NCBI GenBank assembly: GCA_963995505.1
Contig: OZ023198.1
Span: forward strand, 11,709,141 to 11,773,140
Length of the DNA: 64,000 nucleotides
Source of the DNA: Hypericum androsaemum
Lineage: Eukaryota; Streptophyta; Magnoliopsida; Malpighiales; Hypericaceae
Direction of reading: 5' to 3'
Under the pieces are notes generated by a model. It was not told where the DNA came from. It searched no databases and was given only the letters and a program-made list of their open reading frames with translations. A program made the position numbers and the translations under genes. This document shows, piece after piece, positions 31,805 to 43,666 of the stretch. Every line of letters starts with the position of its first letter. Positions within the stretch are counted from its first letter, which is position 1.

Positions 31805-34242
31805 GATCAAGTCAGCCTTTCATATAGCTTAAGTTGAGAAAAGAGGTAGGTGGTCGTGATTTTAGCCTTTAATTGTCCTATGTTCGTTGTTTTTGGTGCT
31901 GATTTAGCATAGGAAGCAGAATGGTGTGGCGATGGAGAAAAGCAGCGAGAGCAATCAACTCATTATGGAGTTGTTCTAGTGGACTTTGTCCGAAGCTAAG
32001 TAGTCCCCGGGTCATCGTGATTATCGTGGTTCGGACATTGAAAGACATTTGATTGGTGTTTTCTCCTGCAGAATTTGATTATTACATATTTGATGCGTAC
32101 AGTTGGCTATACTGTTTTAATTTATGTAAAATTGATTCATATAATTCAAAACGCAATATATAATTTCTATTTTATAAAGGTGTTGCAGTGTAAAGGGAAC
32201 AAGAACGTCAAGTTAAGCCGAGACTGATTTGGAGTAGTCATTCTAAGGTCGGCCTAACGGAGAGGAAAAAAAAATTAAGCTATGCTAGGAAAAGAAAAAC
32301 AATACAAGAATAAAAGTAGGATTGTTGTGTGTTGTGTGTTGATGTTTTGCTCCCATGCTCGAACTCTCCTGATATAGAAAAATTCTAACCTAGCTCCGAC
32401 CTCCCTTGCCTTGAGTTGTTTATGTGTTTGGTTGAAATCACCTTATTCGAGTAAGTAAGAACTTAGAATGATAGTAAAATTTTTATAATAATATTTAATA
32501 TTACTGCGTTCTAAAAATTTTGAAAAAAAAAACTCTTGCTTTAGTTTAAAAGGGTTGTTGAGATTTTGAGGATTATTAAACAATATTGTATGCTTCGTGT
32601 CTCTATTTTTTACTATGATCTGCCTACGCGTTATAGTTTCGTGGCCAACTCAAGGATGTAAAGTTAGCCCCTATACATTAACGTGTAATGTCTTTATATT
32701 TTGTTTTAATTAAATTTCGAATCAACTCCATAGAAGGAAGGTCAAATTTTGAGGAGAAAAATGAACCACAACTCTCTAATGGCGATATCTTTATATTTTG
32801 TTTTACTCAAATTTCGAACAACTCCATAGAAGGAAGGTCAAATTTTGAATTAATATAGGTCAAATTTTAAAAAGGTAAATCTTCACATATAAGGAAGGTC
32901 AATATTTTCCAACAAAAAAAAAGGTCAATGTTGTATACTGTACATGGTCAATGGTAATAATAAAGTTTGACTACTTGGCATAGTTAGCATATTAAGCATT
33001 TAATTAGTTATGCCTCTTTGACTACATGGCACTTATATAAAGGGGCCTTCCCTTCATTTTAAATCATCCAACCATCATTTGAAATTAAACTATTTTGAGC
33101 AATACAAGTATCTCCCTTGTAAGACATAATTGAGTTCTCTCTCTTTCGAATTATGTAAAATGTGTTGGAGCGAGAAAAGTGTACTTAAGCTAAGAGAGAC
33201 AGGTGCCGCACAAACTACTTGTGAGGAAAATTTTTATTCTGTGGCATCTGTGTTGTCTCACTCTTTTTTCCCCTCCATGGGATAAAGATAAAAAGAGATA
33301 AATGAACAAGATGGAATTTATTTTTTTTCAAAAGTTTTAGACAGTTCGAATTGAGATTAGTCAGTCTAGTAGATATCTGAATATCAAATAACATAAAAAA
33401 AATTTCAAAGCTGATTGTTATGATTATCATTTGACCACTCATTTTTCTTCTTTATGAGGCAGTTTTTGTTTTTTTTCAAATAAGAACGACAACCACTTTT
33501 GATATTTCCTAAGGTTTGGTTTATTTTCACAATTGATGAGGCCGACTTTACAAATAGGATTTTTTTACTGGTGACAAAATTATTTCAGTATTTATTTTAT
33601 ATTGATATATTTCAATGACTCAAATTTAAGAATTCGTTTGAATTAGAATAATTTTATTACTAGTTTATTTAAGTATTTTCCTCAAAAAAAAGTTTACTTA
33701 GTTGTCTATTGGAGTGATCTTTCTCTTCTTTTTGGTGTCTGATATAATCTTTTTTTTATATTTTACCTTATATTTTTTTTGAAAAGATAAATTTTTAACC
33801 ATGATAGATGCCAAAATTTGAATCTAAACGTTTTAAATATTTACAACGATTTGTGCTTTTGGAGTACAAACCCTTTTAACTTATTTTACCTTCTGTTGTA
33901 GTGTAAATTTCATGTGCACGTGCTCTTTGAGAGTGCAAGGAGAAAGGAAATGGATTTCTTGTTCTTCTTTTTTGACTATAGAATAGAGCAACTGTTATAA
34001 TTATATTTATAGCAAAGATCAACCTGAGACATAAACATTTCGGATATAAATATCAAACCTATTTTTCCTGGCCAAACCAGGAGTGTAGGGTCAGCCCCGA
34101 TACAGGCACTCGCAATGCCTTTATATTTTGTTTTATCCAAATTTGATTTCATATTACTTGAATCATAAATTAATTAAAATTTATGTGATCACTTCCAAAC
34201 TTTTCTTCAAGTGCCCCTATAAAGGCACTAATGCCTGTGCTG
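31805..34242 (+). repeat. 3' end of copy B, then upstream block of the next HD-Zip copy
   Basis: Directly after copy B, CTCCACAATTCATAAGATCA and TAAGTTGAGAAAAGAGGTAGG are shared with 59,875-59,945. From about 32,400 the text (TTATGTGTTTGGTTGAAA, GTGGCCAACTCAAGGATG, ACTTATATAAAGGGGCC, CCATCATTTGAAATT, then TTTCATGTGCACGTGCTC) is a diverged copy of 57,800-59,350. TATATAAAGGG near 33,030 and 58,295 is a plausible TATA box. No coding exon is seen. Confidence 0.6.
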
Positions 34243-34327
34243 AATTGGGTGCAGAAAGGGAACATGGCTCCTCCTAACCATCAATCGAGTTTGCTACAGT
34301 CTTGCATCGATGGTGCATCTTAGGGTG
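34243..34327 (+). pseudogene. HD-Zip IV first-exon scrap (copy C0)
   Basis: ATG at 34264 gives MAPPNHQSSLLQSCIDGAS, then a stop, matching the start exons of copies E and F. The exon breaks off at 34,327 and runs straight into the upstream sequence of copy C, so a copy was truncated by the duplication or recombination that placed C here. Confidence 0.6.
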
Positions 34328-35733
34328 AGGATTGAACCAAAATAAATTTTTACCGAATTTTATTTTCTTATTATTCGAATCAAACTCTTGTAAATTAACG
34401 TTAGTCATTATTTTCAAGTTTTACCTGATGTGACTTAGTTCATCATATTTTGAATAATGTGCATTTTAGTACTATTTGGTATGGTCATTTTAGCGTCCAG
34501 CCTTTATGGTTTTAAAACACATTAAACATGTCCATTTTTTATATCTTATCACCTAGAGGCCAGCCGCCCTGAAGTGCGGCATATTTTTAGCTAATTAGTT
34601 GTCAATAGACCAATGCTTGTGCTAAATTTGGTACAGAAGATAAGTCAAATTTTCTAAGGGAACAATCATGCATCCATGGTGCATCTTCGGGTGAGTGAAA
34701 AGTTTTCCTGAAGAAGTACCATAAGCACACTCCTGAACAATCTAGGAGCTTGAAAAGTATGATCAATTTATCTTCTTGCGTGACAGTGTAGTTGTAGTGA
34801 TAGTTAAATGCTTAAATGCCTTGTGCTATTCAGGGAAGTGTCATTTTGGCTGTCTAAATTTGTGCGTCTTTAGTCCTGAAGGATCTTGTTGGTCTTTTAA
34901 TGCTATAGTTTCTTCAAAGAGAATTTGCACTCTCATGAGAAGCAAAGAGCTGTATTGAGTAGGAGGATTGGAAATCAAGCAAGTCAAATTTTAGTTCCAA
35001 AACAAAAGGACGCAGTTGAAGGTGGTCTTGTTAAATTCATCTTTCAATGCTTCAATTATCTTTCTTTGTTTGTTGAAACTGTTGATTGCAAGAAATTTTT
35101 TTTATTTATTTCGTTGTCACACTCAATCGGAACGTCATGATAACAGATTATTAAAGAAAAAGAATGAGAAGATTCAGGCAAAGAACAAGCTTCTTTAGCA
35201 GCCTTTGCTAATCCACTTTGCCAAGATTATGGTGGCATGGCATTGCTTCCTCCTATGTTGTCTGAGCACAAAAAACTGAGGATTGAAAATGCATAGTTGA
35301 AGCATGAACTCTAACTTGTTTGTTCTGCTTTGGACAAGTTATTAAATTTATCGTCTGTCTCATCATCAGCCACCCATCTTCCTCCCTTTTTGAGCTTAAA
35401 GCCAAATGTTGCTAAGGTGGGAATGATTTTGCAGTATGTACTCAATGATATAAAGCAAATTATGACAAGTCTCTACTTGTAAATCTTGCTCTGACTGCTA
35501 TGGATGAACTGATGAGGAAGGCTTAGATTTGCTTTCCACTTTGGTTGAAAACTTCGGGTAGGGTTGAAATCCTGAACCATAAGGAGTACATAAGGATATT
35601 TTCTCCTTGTATTAGTGCAAGAACTGGCTACTTTGTCACTGAGGCTACTAGGAATACTGTTTTAGTTTCTATCAACAGCTTGACTCTTGTTGACACCCTT
35701 ATAGACATAGTACAACCCAAACCATTTTCCATA
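34328..35733 (+). pseudogene. HD-Zip class IV homeobox gene fragment (copy C)
   Basis: Degenerate start exon about 34,640-34,756 (KKYHKHTPEQ in a broken frame); homeodomain exon about 34,912-35,027 (HEKQRAVLSR, then a stop before the helix 3 region); zipper about 35,150-35,360; START beginning about 35,470-35,715 (MDELMRKA, stop, then LKTSGRVEILNHKEY and GYFVTEATR..VSINSLTLVDTL). It stops there and meets copy D, which lies inverted. Confidence 0.75.
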
Positions 35734-37195
35734 CGTGGTTTGTGTAAGATCCTAAAAAAATGTGGAAAATGGTTTGTGTCATACGATGTCCATAAGAGTG
35801 TCGACAATATTCAAGCTATTGATAGAAACTAAACCAGTCTCCCTGGTAGCCTCAGTGATGGAGTAGCCAATTCTCACACCAATACAAGAAGCAAATGTCC
35901 TTGTGTACTCCTCTTGGTTTAGGATTTCAACCCCACCCAAAGTTTTCAACCAAACTGAAAAGCCAATCTGAGCCTTCCTCATCAATTCATCTATAGAAGC
36001 CATTGCAAGATTTATAAGTGTAGAATTTTCATAACTTGCTTCATATTCTTGAGTGCGTATTGTAAAATCATTCCCCCCATAGCAAGATTTGGCTTTTAGT
36101 TCAAAAAAAGAGGAAGATGAGTGGTTGATGATAAGGCATAACACTTATTTAATAACTTGTTTGAAGTAGAACAAACAAGTCAGAGTTCATGCTCCAGCTG
36201 TGTATTTTCAATCTTTAGTTTTTCATGCTCAGACGATACAGGAGGAGGCAACACCATGTCACCATAATTGTTACCGACTGGATTAGCAAAGGGTTACTGA
36301 AGAAGCATATTCTCAGCCCCGAAAATTCTCATTGTTTTTCTTCAATAATCTATTCTTATGTCATTTTCGTTTGAGTCTGACAATGAAACAAATAAAAAAT
36401 TATTGTAATCAGCAATTTTAATAAACAAAGAAACACAGCTGAAGTATTTAAAGATGAATTTAGCAAGACCACCTCAACTGTGTCCTTTTGTTTTGGAACC
36501 AAAATTTGACCTACTTGATTTCCATTCCAAGCCTCCTACTCAATGCACCTCTTTGCTTCTCATCAGGGTGCAGATTATTTTTGAAGAAACTATAACATTA
36601 GAAGATCAACAAGATACATTAAAGCTAAAGATTCACAAATTTTAACAACCAAAATGGCACATCCCCAGATAGCACAAGGCATTTAAGTATTTAACTATCA
36701 CTACAACTACACTATCACGCAAAAAGAGAAATTGACCATATTTTTCAAGCTCTTGGATTTGGTCAAGAGTGTGCCTTTGGCACTTCTTCAGGAAAACTTA
36801 TTGCTCACCTGAAGATGCATCATAGATGCAAGATTATTTCCTTAGAAAATTTGACTTATTTTTAGGAGCATCCATCTTCTGTACCAAATTCGGCACAAGT
36901 ATTAGTGTATAAATAACTAATTACTAAAACATGTCGCACTTCTGGGCAGGTGGCCTCTAGGCGATAAGATATTAAAAAATGGAAATGTTTGATGTATTTT
37001 AAAACCATAGGGACTGGCAGCAAAAATGACCATACCATATGGTACTAAAATAGAATTTTCTCAAAATATGATGAACTAATCCACATACTAAGTAAAATTT
37101 GGAAGTAATCACATACATTAATTTACAAGAGTTGATTCCAGTCATAAGAAATCAAAATTCAATTAAAAAGTATTTTGGTTCAATCCTTACTAATA
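34330..37195. repeat. Long imperfect inverted repeat formed by HD-Zip copies C and D
   Basis: The left arm (about 34,330-35,733) and right arm (about 35,760-37,195) are inverted copies over about 1.4 kb. Next to the centre, AAACCATTTTCCATA pairs with TGTGGAAAATGGTTT, leaving a spacer of only about 27 nt. Pairing near the centre looks close to 85-90% by eye, and matching text can be followed to the outer ends (GATTGAACCAAAATA and its complement). A transcript crossing it would form a long hairpin. Confidence 0.85.
35760..36860 (-). pseudogene. HD-Zip class IV homeobox gene fragment (copy D)
   Basis: On the minus strand: degenerate start exon about 36,860-36,740; homeodomain exon about 36,592-36,476 (NLHPDEKQRGALSRRLGMEIK, stop, then [12 protein letters not shown]); zipper about 36,370-36,140; START beginning 36,144-35,779, open for 121 codons, with STLINLAMASIDELMRKAQ, GVEILNQEEYTRTFASCIG and TEATRETGLVSIN. 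Its START part is the best-preserved of all copies, but upstream exons have stops and the gene ends at the inverted-repeat centre. Confidence 0.8.
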
Positions 37196-37259
37196 AAAAA
37201 TTATATTAAAAGAATGATTCCTAAATCAAACCTACCCAACATATTTGTATTACAACTGC

Positions 37260-38820
37260 TTTTGGATAACCATATCGCCTTAATAACCATGTCCACGTGA
37301 ATCCTCATTCCAAGAATTCTCTTGGTTGTACTCAAACTAATTATTTCAAGACTTCGCTCCTTCATATGATTCAATCTCATACGTCAAGAGCTTTTCCCTA
37401 CATCATTAGACCCCAATGAGATGACTCTACCTACAACAGTGCTCCCCACTAACCTGTAAGTATTCCTAGCATCCCTTTCACCCTTCATCATTACCATAGT
37501 GCCCTTCTCCACCTCTTTTAGACCATCTTCAATCATATAGCCATACCTTAATCAAGGCTTCTAATGAGATCAAATTCCTTTCTACCTTTGGAACATGTCT
37601 AACCCCACATAAATTTTTCACGATACCATCTCACATCTTAATCCATATGTACCCTATAACAGTAATTCTACAAGTAGATCCATTATCCATAGTCACCATA
37701 CCTGAATTAACAAACTTGTAGGTGTCGAACTACCCTTATTGGGCCTTATGTGCCAAAAACTCGCGCTATCCAAAATTTTGAAATAACTAGGATGCTTTGG
37801 ACTTGATGAGACAGAAAGATAGTCATATTCTAACCTGCTCGAATCTATAGTTGTATTCATAGATGCCGATCCTTTTCCTCCATGGTCCCGAATTCTTCTA
37901 CTGATCCTCTTTGACCAGACCTAGATCCTCTTTCATCTCTACGATCATGGTCTCCCCTTATAACTAGCCCCTTCTCTTCATTCATCATAGACCTTCTTTT
38001 TTTGATAGAACCCCAACAGAGCACCTGTGATATCCTCCAACACTAGGGACTCCTTCTCCCAAGTTAGAGTTGTGACCAAAGTCTCGTAGAAACCTGGAAA
38101 TGAATTCAGCAGCAACAATATCTTATCTTCGTCCTCGAACTTCACATCAACCCTATTTAAATTACTCAGTAGTTAATTAAAACCATTAATGTGCTGGCTC
38201 AAATTTGAGTCCTCCATTATTTTAAGTCCGTACAACCTTTGCTTAAGATAAAGATTGTTCGATAAAGACTTTGACATATACCTTTGCTCCAACTTTTTCT
38301 AAGCCCTACCTGGTGACTCCTCATCGATGATGTGATACATCACGTCATCCGCCTAGCATAAGCAAATTTTTGCCACCGCCTTGGTTTCCAACTCTCTCCA
38401 CTCTTACTTCTCTATCTTCTCAGACTTTTTCCTCGAGAGTGCGTTGACCATTCCTTGTTGCACCAGCAGATCTTTGACATGCCTTTGCCATAACCCAAAA
38501 TTCGATGATCCATCAAACTTTACCAAGCCAAACTTTGTGTCATGATCTGTCATCCTCTCCCTATGCTCTAATACCAGTTTTCAGAGCATCTTTAAGGAAA
38601 CAATAACGCAAACACAGCATAAGAGATAACATGATTTAGCCAACCACCTACGTCTACAGAGAGGAGAACATCTTCTATTGATGAGTACCAAGCCACAAAG
38701 TCATACAACCTTGGGTAACATGTCCTCTTATATATAGATAAACCCTAGTATGTCACACAATATAGGTCATCTTAGGAGTGCAAAACTGAGTCAAAAAAAA
38801 AGGAAATTTCGTCGGAGCAC
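37260..38820 (-). mobile_element. Ty1-copia 5' part: LTR, Gag and start of Pol, decayed
   Basis: On the minus strand: LTR-like sequence (about 38,820-38,577) with TATATATAAGAGGACATG; primer site TGGTATTAGAGC (38576-38565); Gag with FGLWQRHVKDLLVQQGMVNA, YMSKSLSNNLYLKQRLYGLK and LLLNSFPGFYETLVTTLTW; then protease-flanking and GAG-pre-integrase traces (GTMVMMKGERDARNTYRLVG) down to about 37,260, where it ends against HD-Zip DNA. Many stops. The LTR and Gag are related to the copia at 42,674. Confidence 0.75.
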
Positions 38821-40403
38821 AACCTCTGGATATTGCAAGCACCCTAGGGTTTCTTAAATTACTATTTTCAGCCCATCCTGTTTCAAAATTGAAAATTCGG
38901 CCCTCCTAGTTTACTTTTTTTGAACTCTAAAATCCCTATTGTTGAAATCATGAAAATTTTCCGGCAAGAGACACCTGAAATGACCCATTTGCCCTTAGTA
39001 AAAAAATAATTAAAAAATAGTTACAATTAAAAATAAAAAAATCTCCCCTCTCTCCTCCCAATCTCCTTTAACTTTCCTCTCCTCCTCCCTTTCCTCTCCT
39101 CCATTGAAGACAAACACCATCAATCCCAAAAATCCTAGAAGTCTAATAAATTCCATAAAAATCTCAGAAATCCTCTATCAAGCTTTTTTTTAGAAACACT
39201 TGAAACTATATCACTAAAAACACCAACAAATCCTAGAAATCCCTTCAAACTAAACCTGACCAGAAATTCCACAAATCCCATCTTCAAGCTTAAGATAGAG
39301 CAAACCATTGATGTGCTGGCTCAAATTCGAGTCCTCCATCATTTTAAGTCCGTACAACCTTTGCTTAAGATAAAGATTGTTCGATAAAGACTTTGACATA
39401 TACCTTTGCTCCAACTTTTTCTAAGCCCTACCTGGTGACTCCTCATCGATGACGTGGTACATCACGACATCCGCTTAGCATAAGCAAATTTTTGCCACCG
39501 CCTTGGTTTCCAACTCTCTCCACTCTTACTTCTCTATCTTCTCAGACTTTTTTCTTGAGAGTGCGTTGACCATTCCTTGTTGCACCAGTAGATCTTTGAC
39601 ATGCCTTTGCCATAACCCAAAATTCGATGATCCATCGAACTTCACCAAGCCAAACTTTGCATCATGATCTGTCATCCTCTCCCTATGCTCTAATACCAGT
39701 TTTTAGAGCATCTTTAAGGAAACAATAACGCAAACACAACATAAGAGATAACATGATTCAGCCAACCGCCTACGTCTACAGAGAGAAGAACATCTTCCAT
39801 TGATGAGTACCAAGCCACAAAGTCATACAACCTTGGGTAACATGTCCTCTTATATATAGACAAACCCTAGTATGTCACACAATATAGGTCATCTTAGGAG
39901 TGCAAAACTGAGTCAAAAAAAAGAAAATTTCGTCGGAGCACAACCTCTGGATATTGCGAGCCCCCTGGGATTTCTTAAATTACTATTTCAGCCCATCCTG
40001 TTTCAAAATTAAAAATTCGGCCCTCCTAGTTTACTTTTTTTGAACTCTAAAACCCCTATTGTTAGAATCGTGAAAATTTTCCGGAGAGAGACACCTGAAA
40101 TGACCCATTTGCCCTCGGTAAAAAAATAATTAAAAATGGTTACAATTAAAAATAAAAAAATCTCCCCTCTCTCCTCCCGATCTCCTTCAACTCTTCTCCC
40201 CTCCTCCATTGAAGACAAACACCATCAATCCCAAAAATCCTAGAAGTCTAATAAATTTCAGAAAAATCTCAGAAATCCTCTATCTTCAAGCTTTTTTTTT
40301 TAGAAACACTTGAAACCATATCACTAAAAACACCAACAAATCCCAGAAATCCCTTCAAACTAAACCTGACCAGAAATTCCACAAATCCCATCTTCAAGCT
40401 TAA
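38180..40403. repeat. Direct tandem duplication, 1,122-bp period
   Basis: Copy 1 (38180-39301) and copy 2 (39302-about 40403) match almost base for base; for example CATGATCTGTCATCCTC starts at 38541 and 39663. The duplicated unit contains half of the copia Gag, the primer site, the LTR and about 500 bp of flanking CT-rich sequence, so a second LTR-plus-partial-Gag lies outside the element's own end. A few indels and scattered substitutions separate the copies. Confidence 0.92.
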
Positions 40404-41211
40404 CACCAACAAAAAACACTTGAAACCAGATCACTGAAAAGATGCCCCGTAGCCCAATAAATCGCAAAAATCCCAGAAGTTGCAAAGAGGAGGAAACGAG
40501 AACAAGAAATTAGCAGGACAAGAAATCCCAAAGGTCGCAAAGATGGGATTCTTAGTTTTCATAACTGAGAAGTCGCACAAATCCCAGAAATCCCAAAGTC
40601 ACCGAAATCCCAGAACAAGAAATGAGAACAAAACTGAGAAGCCTGTCTCATTTTCATAAACGAAAACAAGAAATTAGCAGAACCTGAAATCAATCTGTCT
40701 CATCTACAAGTTTTGTGAGATTGAGAGTGACACGATATTGTTATAAGATGCGGCTAATCGATATTGAACCAACTTGTATTGCCATTTTACGAGATTATGA
40801 TATACTTTCCTCCTAATAAAATCACAGGGTACATAAATTGCTCATGGAATCTATTTCCGACTCAAATTAATATTGCGATAAGTAATTAAAATCTCTAAAC
40901 CCAAGAACGACACAGCCACAAACTAACGAATCGTTTCCATATTAGCGACATAGCGAGCGAGCTACTACTCCACAATTAAACATAACTGGGATCTTGTTGA
41001 GGTTGCCAGATAGTTTTATCCACTGATGAAATCAGTAAATTGACATGCAATTTCTCACTCTTCAAAAAAAAGAGAGGCAATTCTTCCAATCTATCAGTTA
41101 CACGAATTCCGCCCCCTTAGAAAAATAATTCAATCTTAAGAAAATAAAAACTACCTTTAAAAAAAGCAATGTCTTAGAGAATTTAATATGTTAAATACCA
41201 CAGATATGTAG
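40404..41211. other. Non-coding DNA with a scrap of the HD-Zip far-upstream block
   Basis: Repetitive AATCCCAGAAATCCC-like text to about 40,640 continues the duplicated flank. At 40,735-40,800 AAGATGCGGCTAATCGATATT matches 24,310 and 60,520. No gene. Confidence 0.45.
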
Positions 41212-41612
41212 CGTTGAAAATTGGCATATAAAATTGGTAATAGACCAAACTTTGTACAATTTTTTACAAATAGTTTCATTTGATAAACGTCAAATTAAGT
41301 TATAATTTTGAAATTTACGTTTCTTGTACGTAATCCTAGTGTATTTATTTTCTCAAATCCAATTTCGGATGAATGAGAAATTAATGTCTAAAGTTGTAAC
41401 CTAAAGTTGGAATTTCCAAAGTGGGAAGGGATACCAAGCAAAGGAAACTCACTTTATAAGGAGTTGTCATTTTGATAGCTAGGAATGAGTGGATTACCTG
41501 GAAAGGTAACTCGGACATGATGCGAGAATGGTGCGAAGCACCATCCAACCGTGCATGCGCATGCACATGCGCGTGTGCGCATGGTGCATTGGGCGCTCTG
41601 AGGCACACTTTT
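41212..41612 (+). mobile_element. LTR plus leader of the 19-24 kb copia family
   Basis: GTTGAAAATTGGCATATA (41213 on) to GGAATGAGTGGAT (about 41,494) is a diverged LTR in plus orientation. The sequence beyond, with GGTGCGAAGCACCATCC and GCGCATGGTGCATTGGGC, matches the leader at 23,600-23,677 in complement. The rest of the element is absent, so it is a truncated or recombined copy. The leader has an alternating CGTGCATGCGCATGCACATG tract. Confidence 0.75.
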
Positions 41613-42429
41613 CTCTTACCGTAAAAATGAATTACATATTTGGTATCATAAAGTTAGCTCACGGTATTTGGTTTGAACTTATGTACAATAAGCAAGATAG
41701 AGAAACAATAGAGAGCTATGCTAGAATTTTTAAAACCCCTGCCGTTACATGTATGGTGTCCTACAATTCTATTCACCACAGGCGACGGGAGGTTTTATGG
41801 CACCAGTTGATCCTCTTTTGGATCCGAGTCGGTTGGTCGAGGTGTTTTCTTTGTTTATGAAGCTTTGGACTCAAGCCATATTTGTGTTGCTGGCACTGGC
41901 TATGACATATGACCCTTTGGTAAAGCCGCAGGCGATGACCAGTGCGATGCATATTTGGGGGCGGCGGTCTAATAACACACTATGATTGGTTGTTCATGGA
42001 GGCGTCGTCAAGCAAGGTTCTTTGATGAGTCAGCCTTCAGTGGCAGTTGTGCAAGGTATGCATGAGATGGTCCTGGTGGTCATGCATGATGCTGAGGGGC
42101 TGCCACTGTTGGGTTTGACAATGGGCAGTCAGCTGGTGTCTGGTTACAAGATGTTGCAGGTGGTGTAAGCACTAGAAATTTAGCACACACGAATTTTGGT
42201 TCACTGAGGAGGGTTTGACTGATAGTTTGGGGGCACTGAGGAGGTGCACAAACAAACTCAGATAGGGCAAGAGAAAGAGGTCGATGCTCCTCAACAACCA
42301 CCTTCATTATAGTGCTTTAGTGGCTACTGTATCGCGTGATGAGGAGGAAAGTTGTGGTGGGGAAGGGGTTTCAGCCTTACGCTACCCATGGGTTGGCCAA
42401 AGGAATTCTCTATAGCCCGTCATAAAAGG
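41613..42429. other. Sequence upstream of the DUF4283 fragment
   Basis: Open frames at 41,749-41,985 and 41,986-42,168 are unrecognised; they may be the poorly conserved N-terminal part of the LINE-like ORF1 that follows. Confidence 0.3.
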
Positions 42430-42899
42430 GGACTATTTATCAGTGATAATTAACGAGCAGTATTATGCATAATGAATTCAAAAATGTGAATGCAAGTCAT
42501 TTATTGGGAGGTTGGTATTGCTTAAAGGTTATGCACCACGTCTGCTACATGATTTACACTGTAGTATCTTGAAGTTGTGGTCCACCAAAGCTTCGTGGCG
42601 AATGTTTGCTCTTGGCCAAAGCTATTTTGAATTTCATTTTTCATCATAGGGGGGTCGTTAGCAGATTTGGCAGTGTTAAAGATGTCAAGAAATTAAAGAG
42701 GAAATAATTTGTGGGCTTGTTGCCTATTCTATTCGGACTAAGTTTTGGACTCCTAATTTGACCTAGATAGCTTACTTGATGTACAAGGATTTGCCTCTAT
42801 ATAAATGCATGTTACCCTAAGGTTTTATATGGCTTTGTGGCTTGGATCCATCAATAAAAGTTTTCCTTTCTCTCTGTGGACGTAGGCATTAGGCCGAAC

Positions 42900-43666
42900 T
42901 GATATGAACCTCGGCAGGAGGTTCACAACGGACCGTGCTACTTTGGATGGAACAGACCGCAACCCACGAACTCGAGCCTTGCCAGAACCTTGGTTTGGAA
43001 GAACTGCAACCCAAGCAATGGAATTTTATGAACCTATGGTCCAAGTTGAATCACGCCACAAACGATGATGGAAGAATCGTTTGATAAGTGAAAAGTTTCG
43101 CTCAAGCTAAGCAATCCAGCAATTAGCAAGAACACACAAGGAGTATCTTAACTCACAAAAAAAATATCAATCTCAAAAGTTCGTCCCTTTTATTGCTAGG
43201 AGACCTCCTTATATAGGCTCTAAAATACCAAAGTATTCCTAAACAAGCTAACTCCTAAAAAGGAGTTCAAAGGCTGGCCAAAACTCTCTTTCCTAATCTA
43301 AGGATATTCTGGCCGAATTATTCAACTAAATAAGAAATAATATAAGCAAATAATATCTAATAGAATAACTAATAGTTGCACGTCCTAAACAAGTAGATGC
43401 ACGGACTAAATAGGCTAATTCTTCTTGATTCTCCTTGTGTGCATGCATCCAGAAGTTTACGTGCATGTCAAGCTTCCAAAATAGCCTCTATCACGTGCAT
43501 GGGCTTTGCATGGGCCTCATGCACGTCCTTTCACTTGTACGCACTGGCTTGAGCCCAAACTTCTTGAATTAATCCATTAAGCTCTGCTTGAAACGTTTTG
43601 GCTCTTGCTCGTGTCATCGGCCCAATTGGTACTTGCACTTGCTGTGAGTCTTGTAGCTTCACATCA
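42900..43666 (-). repeat. 3' LTR of the gypsy element
   Basis: 767 bp, TGATGTGAAGC to GGTTCATATCA on the minus strand. The last 136 nt of the pol frame (43,531-43,666) lie in it. Confidence 0.95.
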
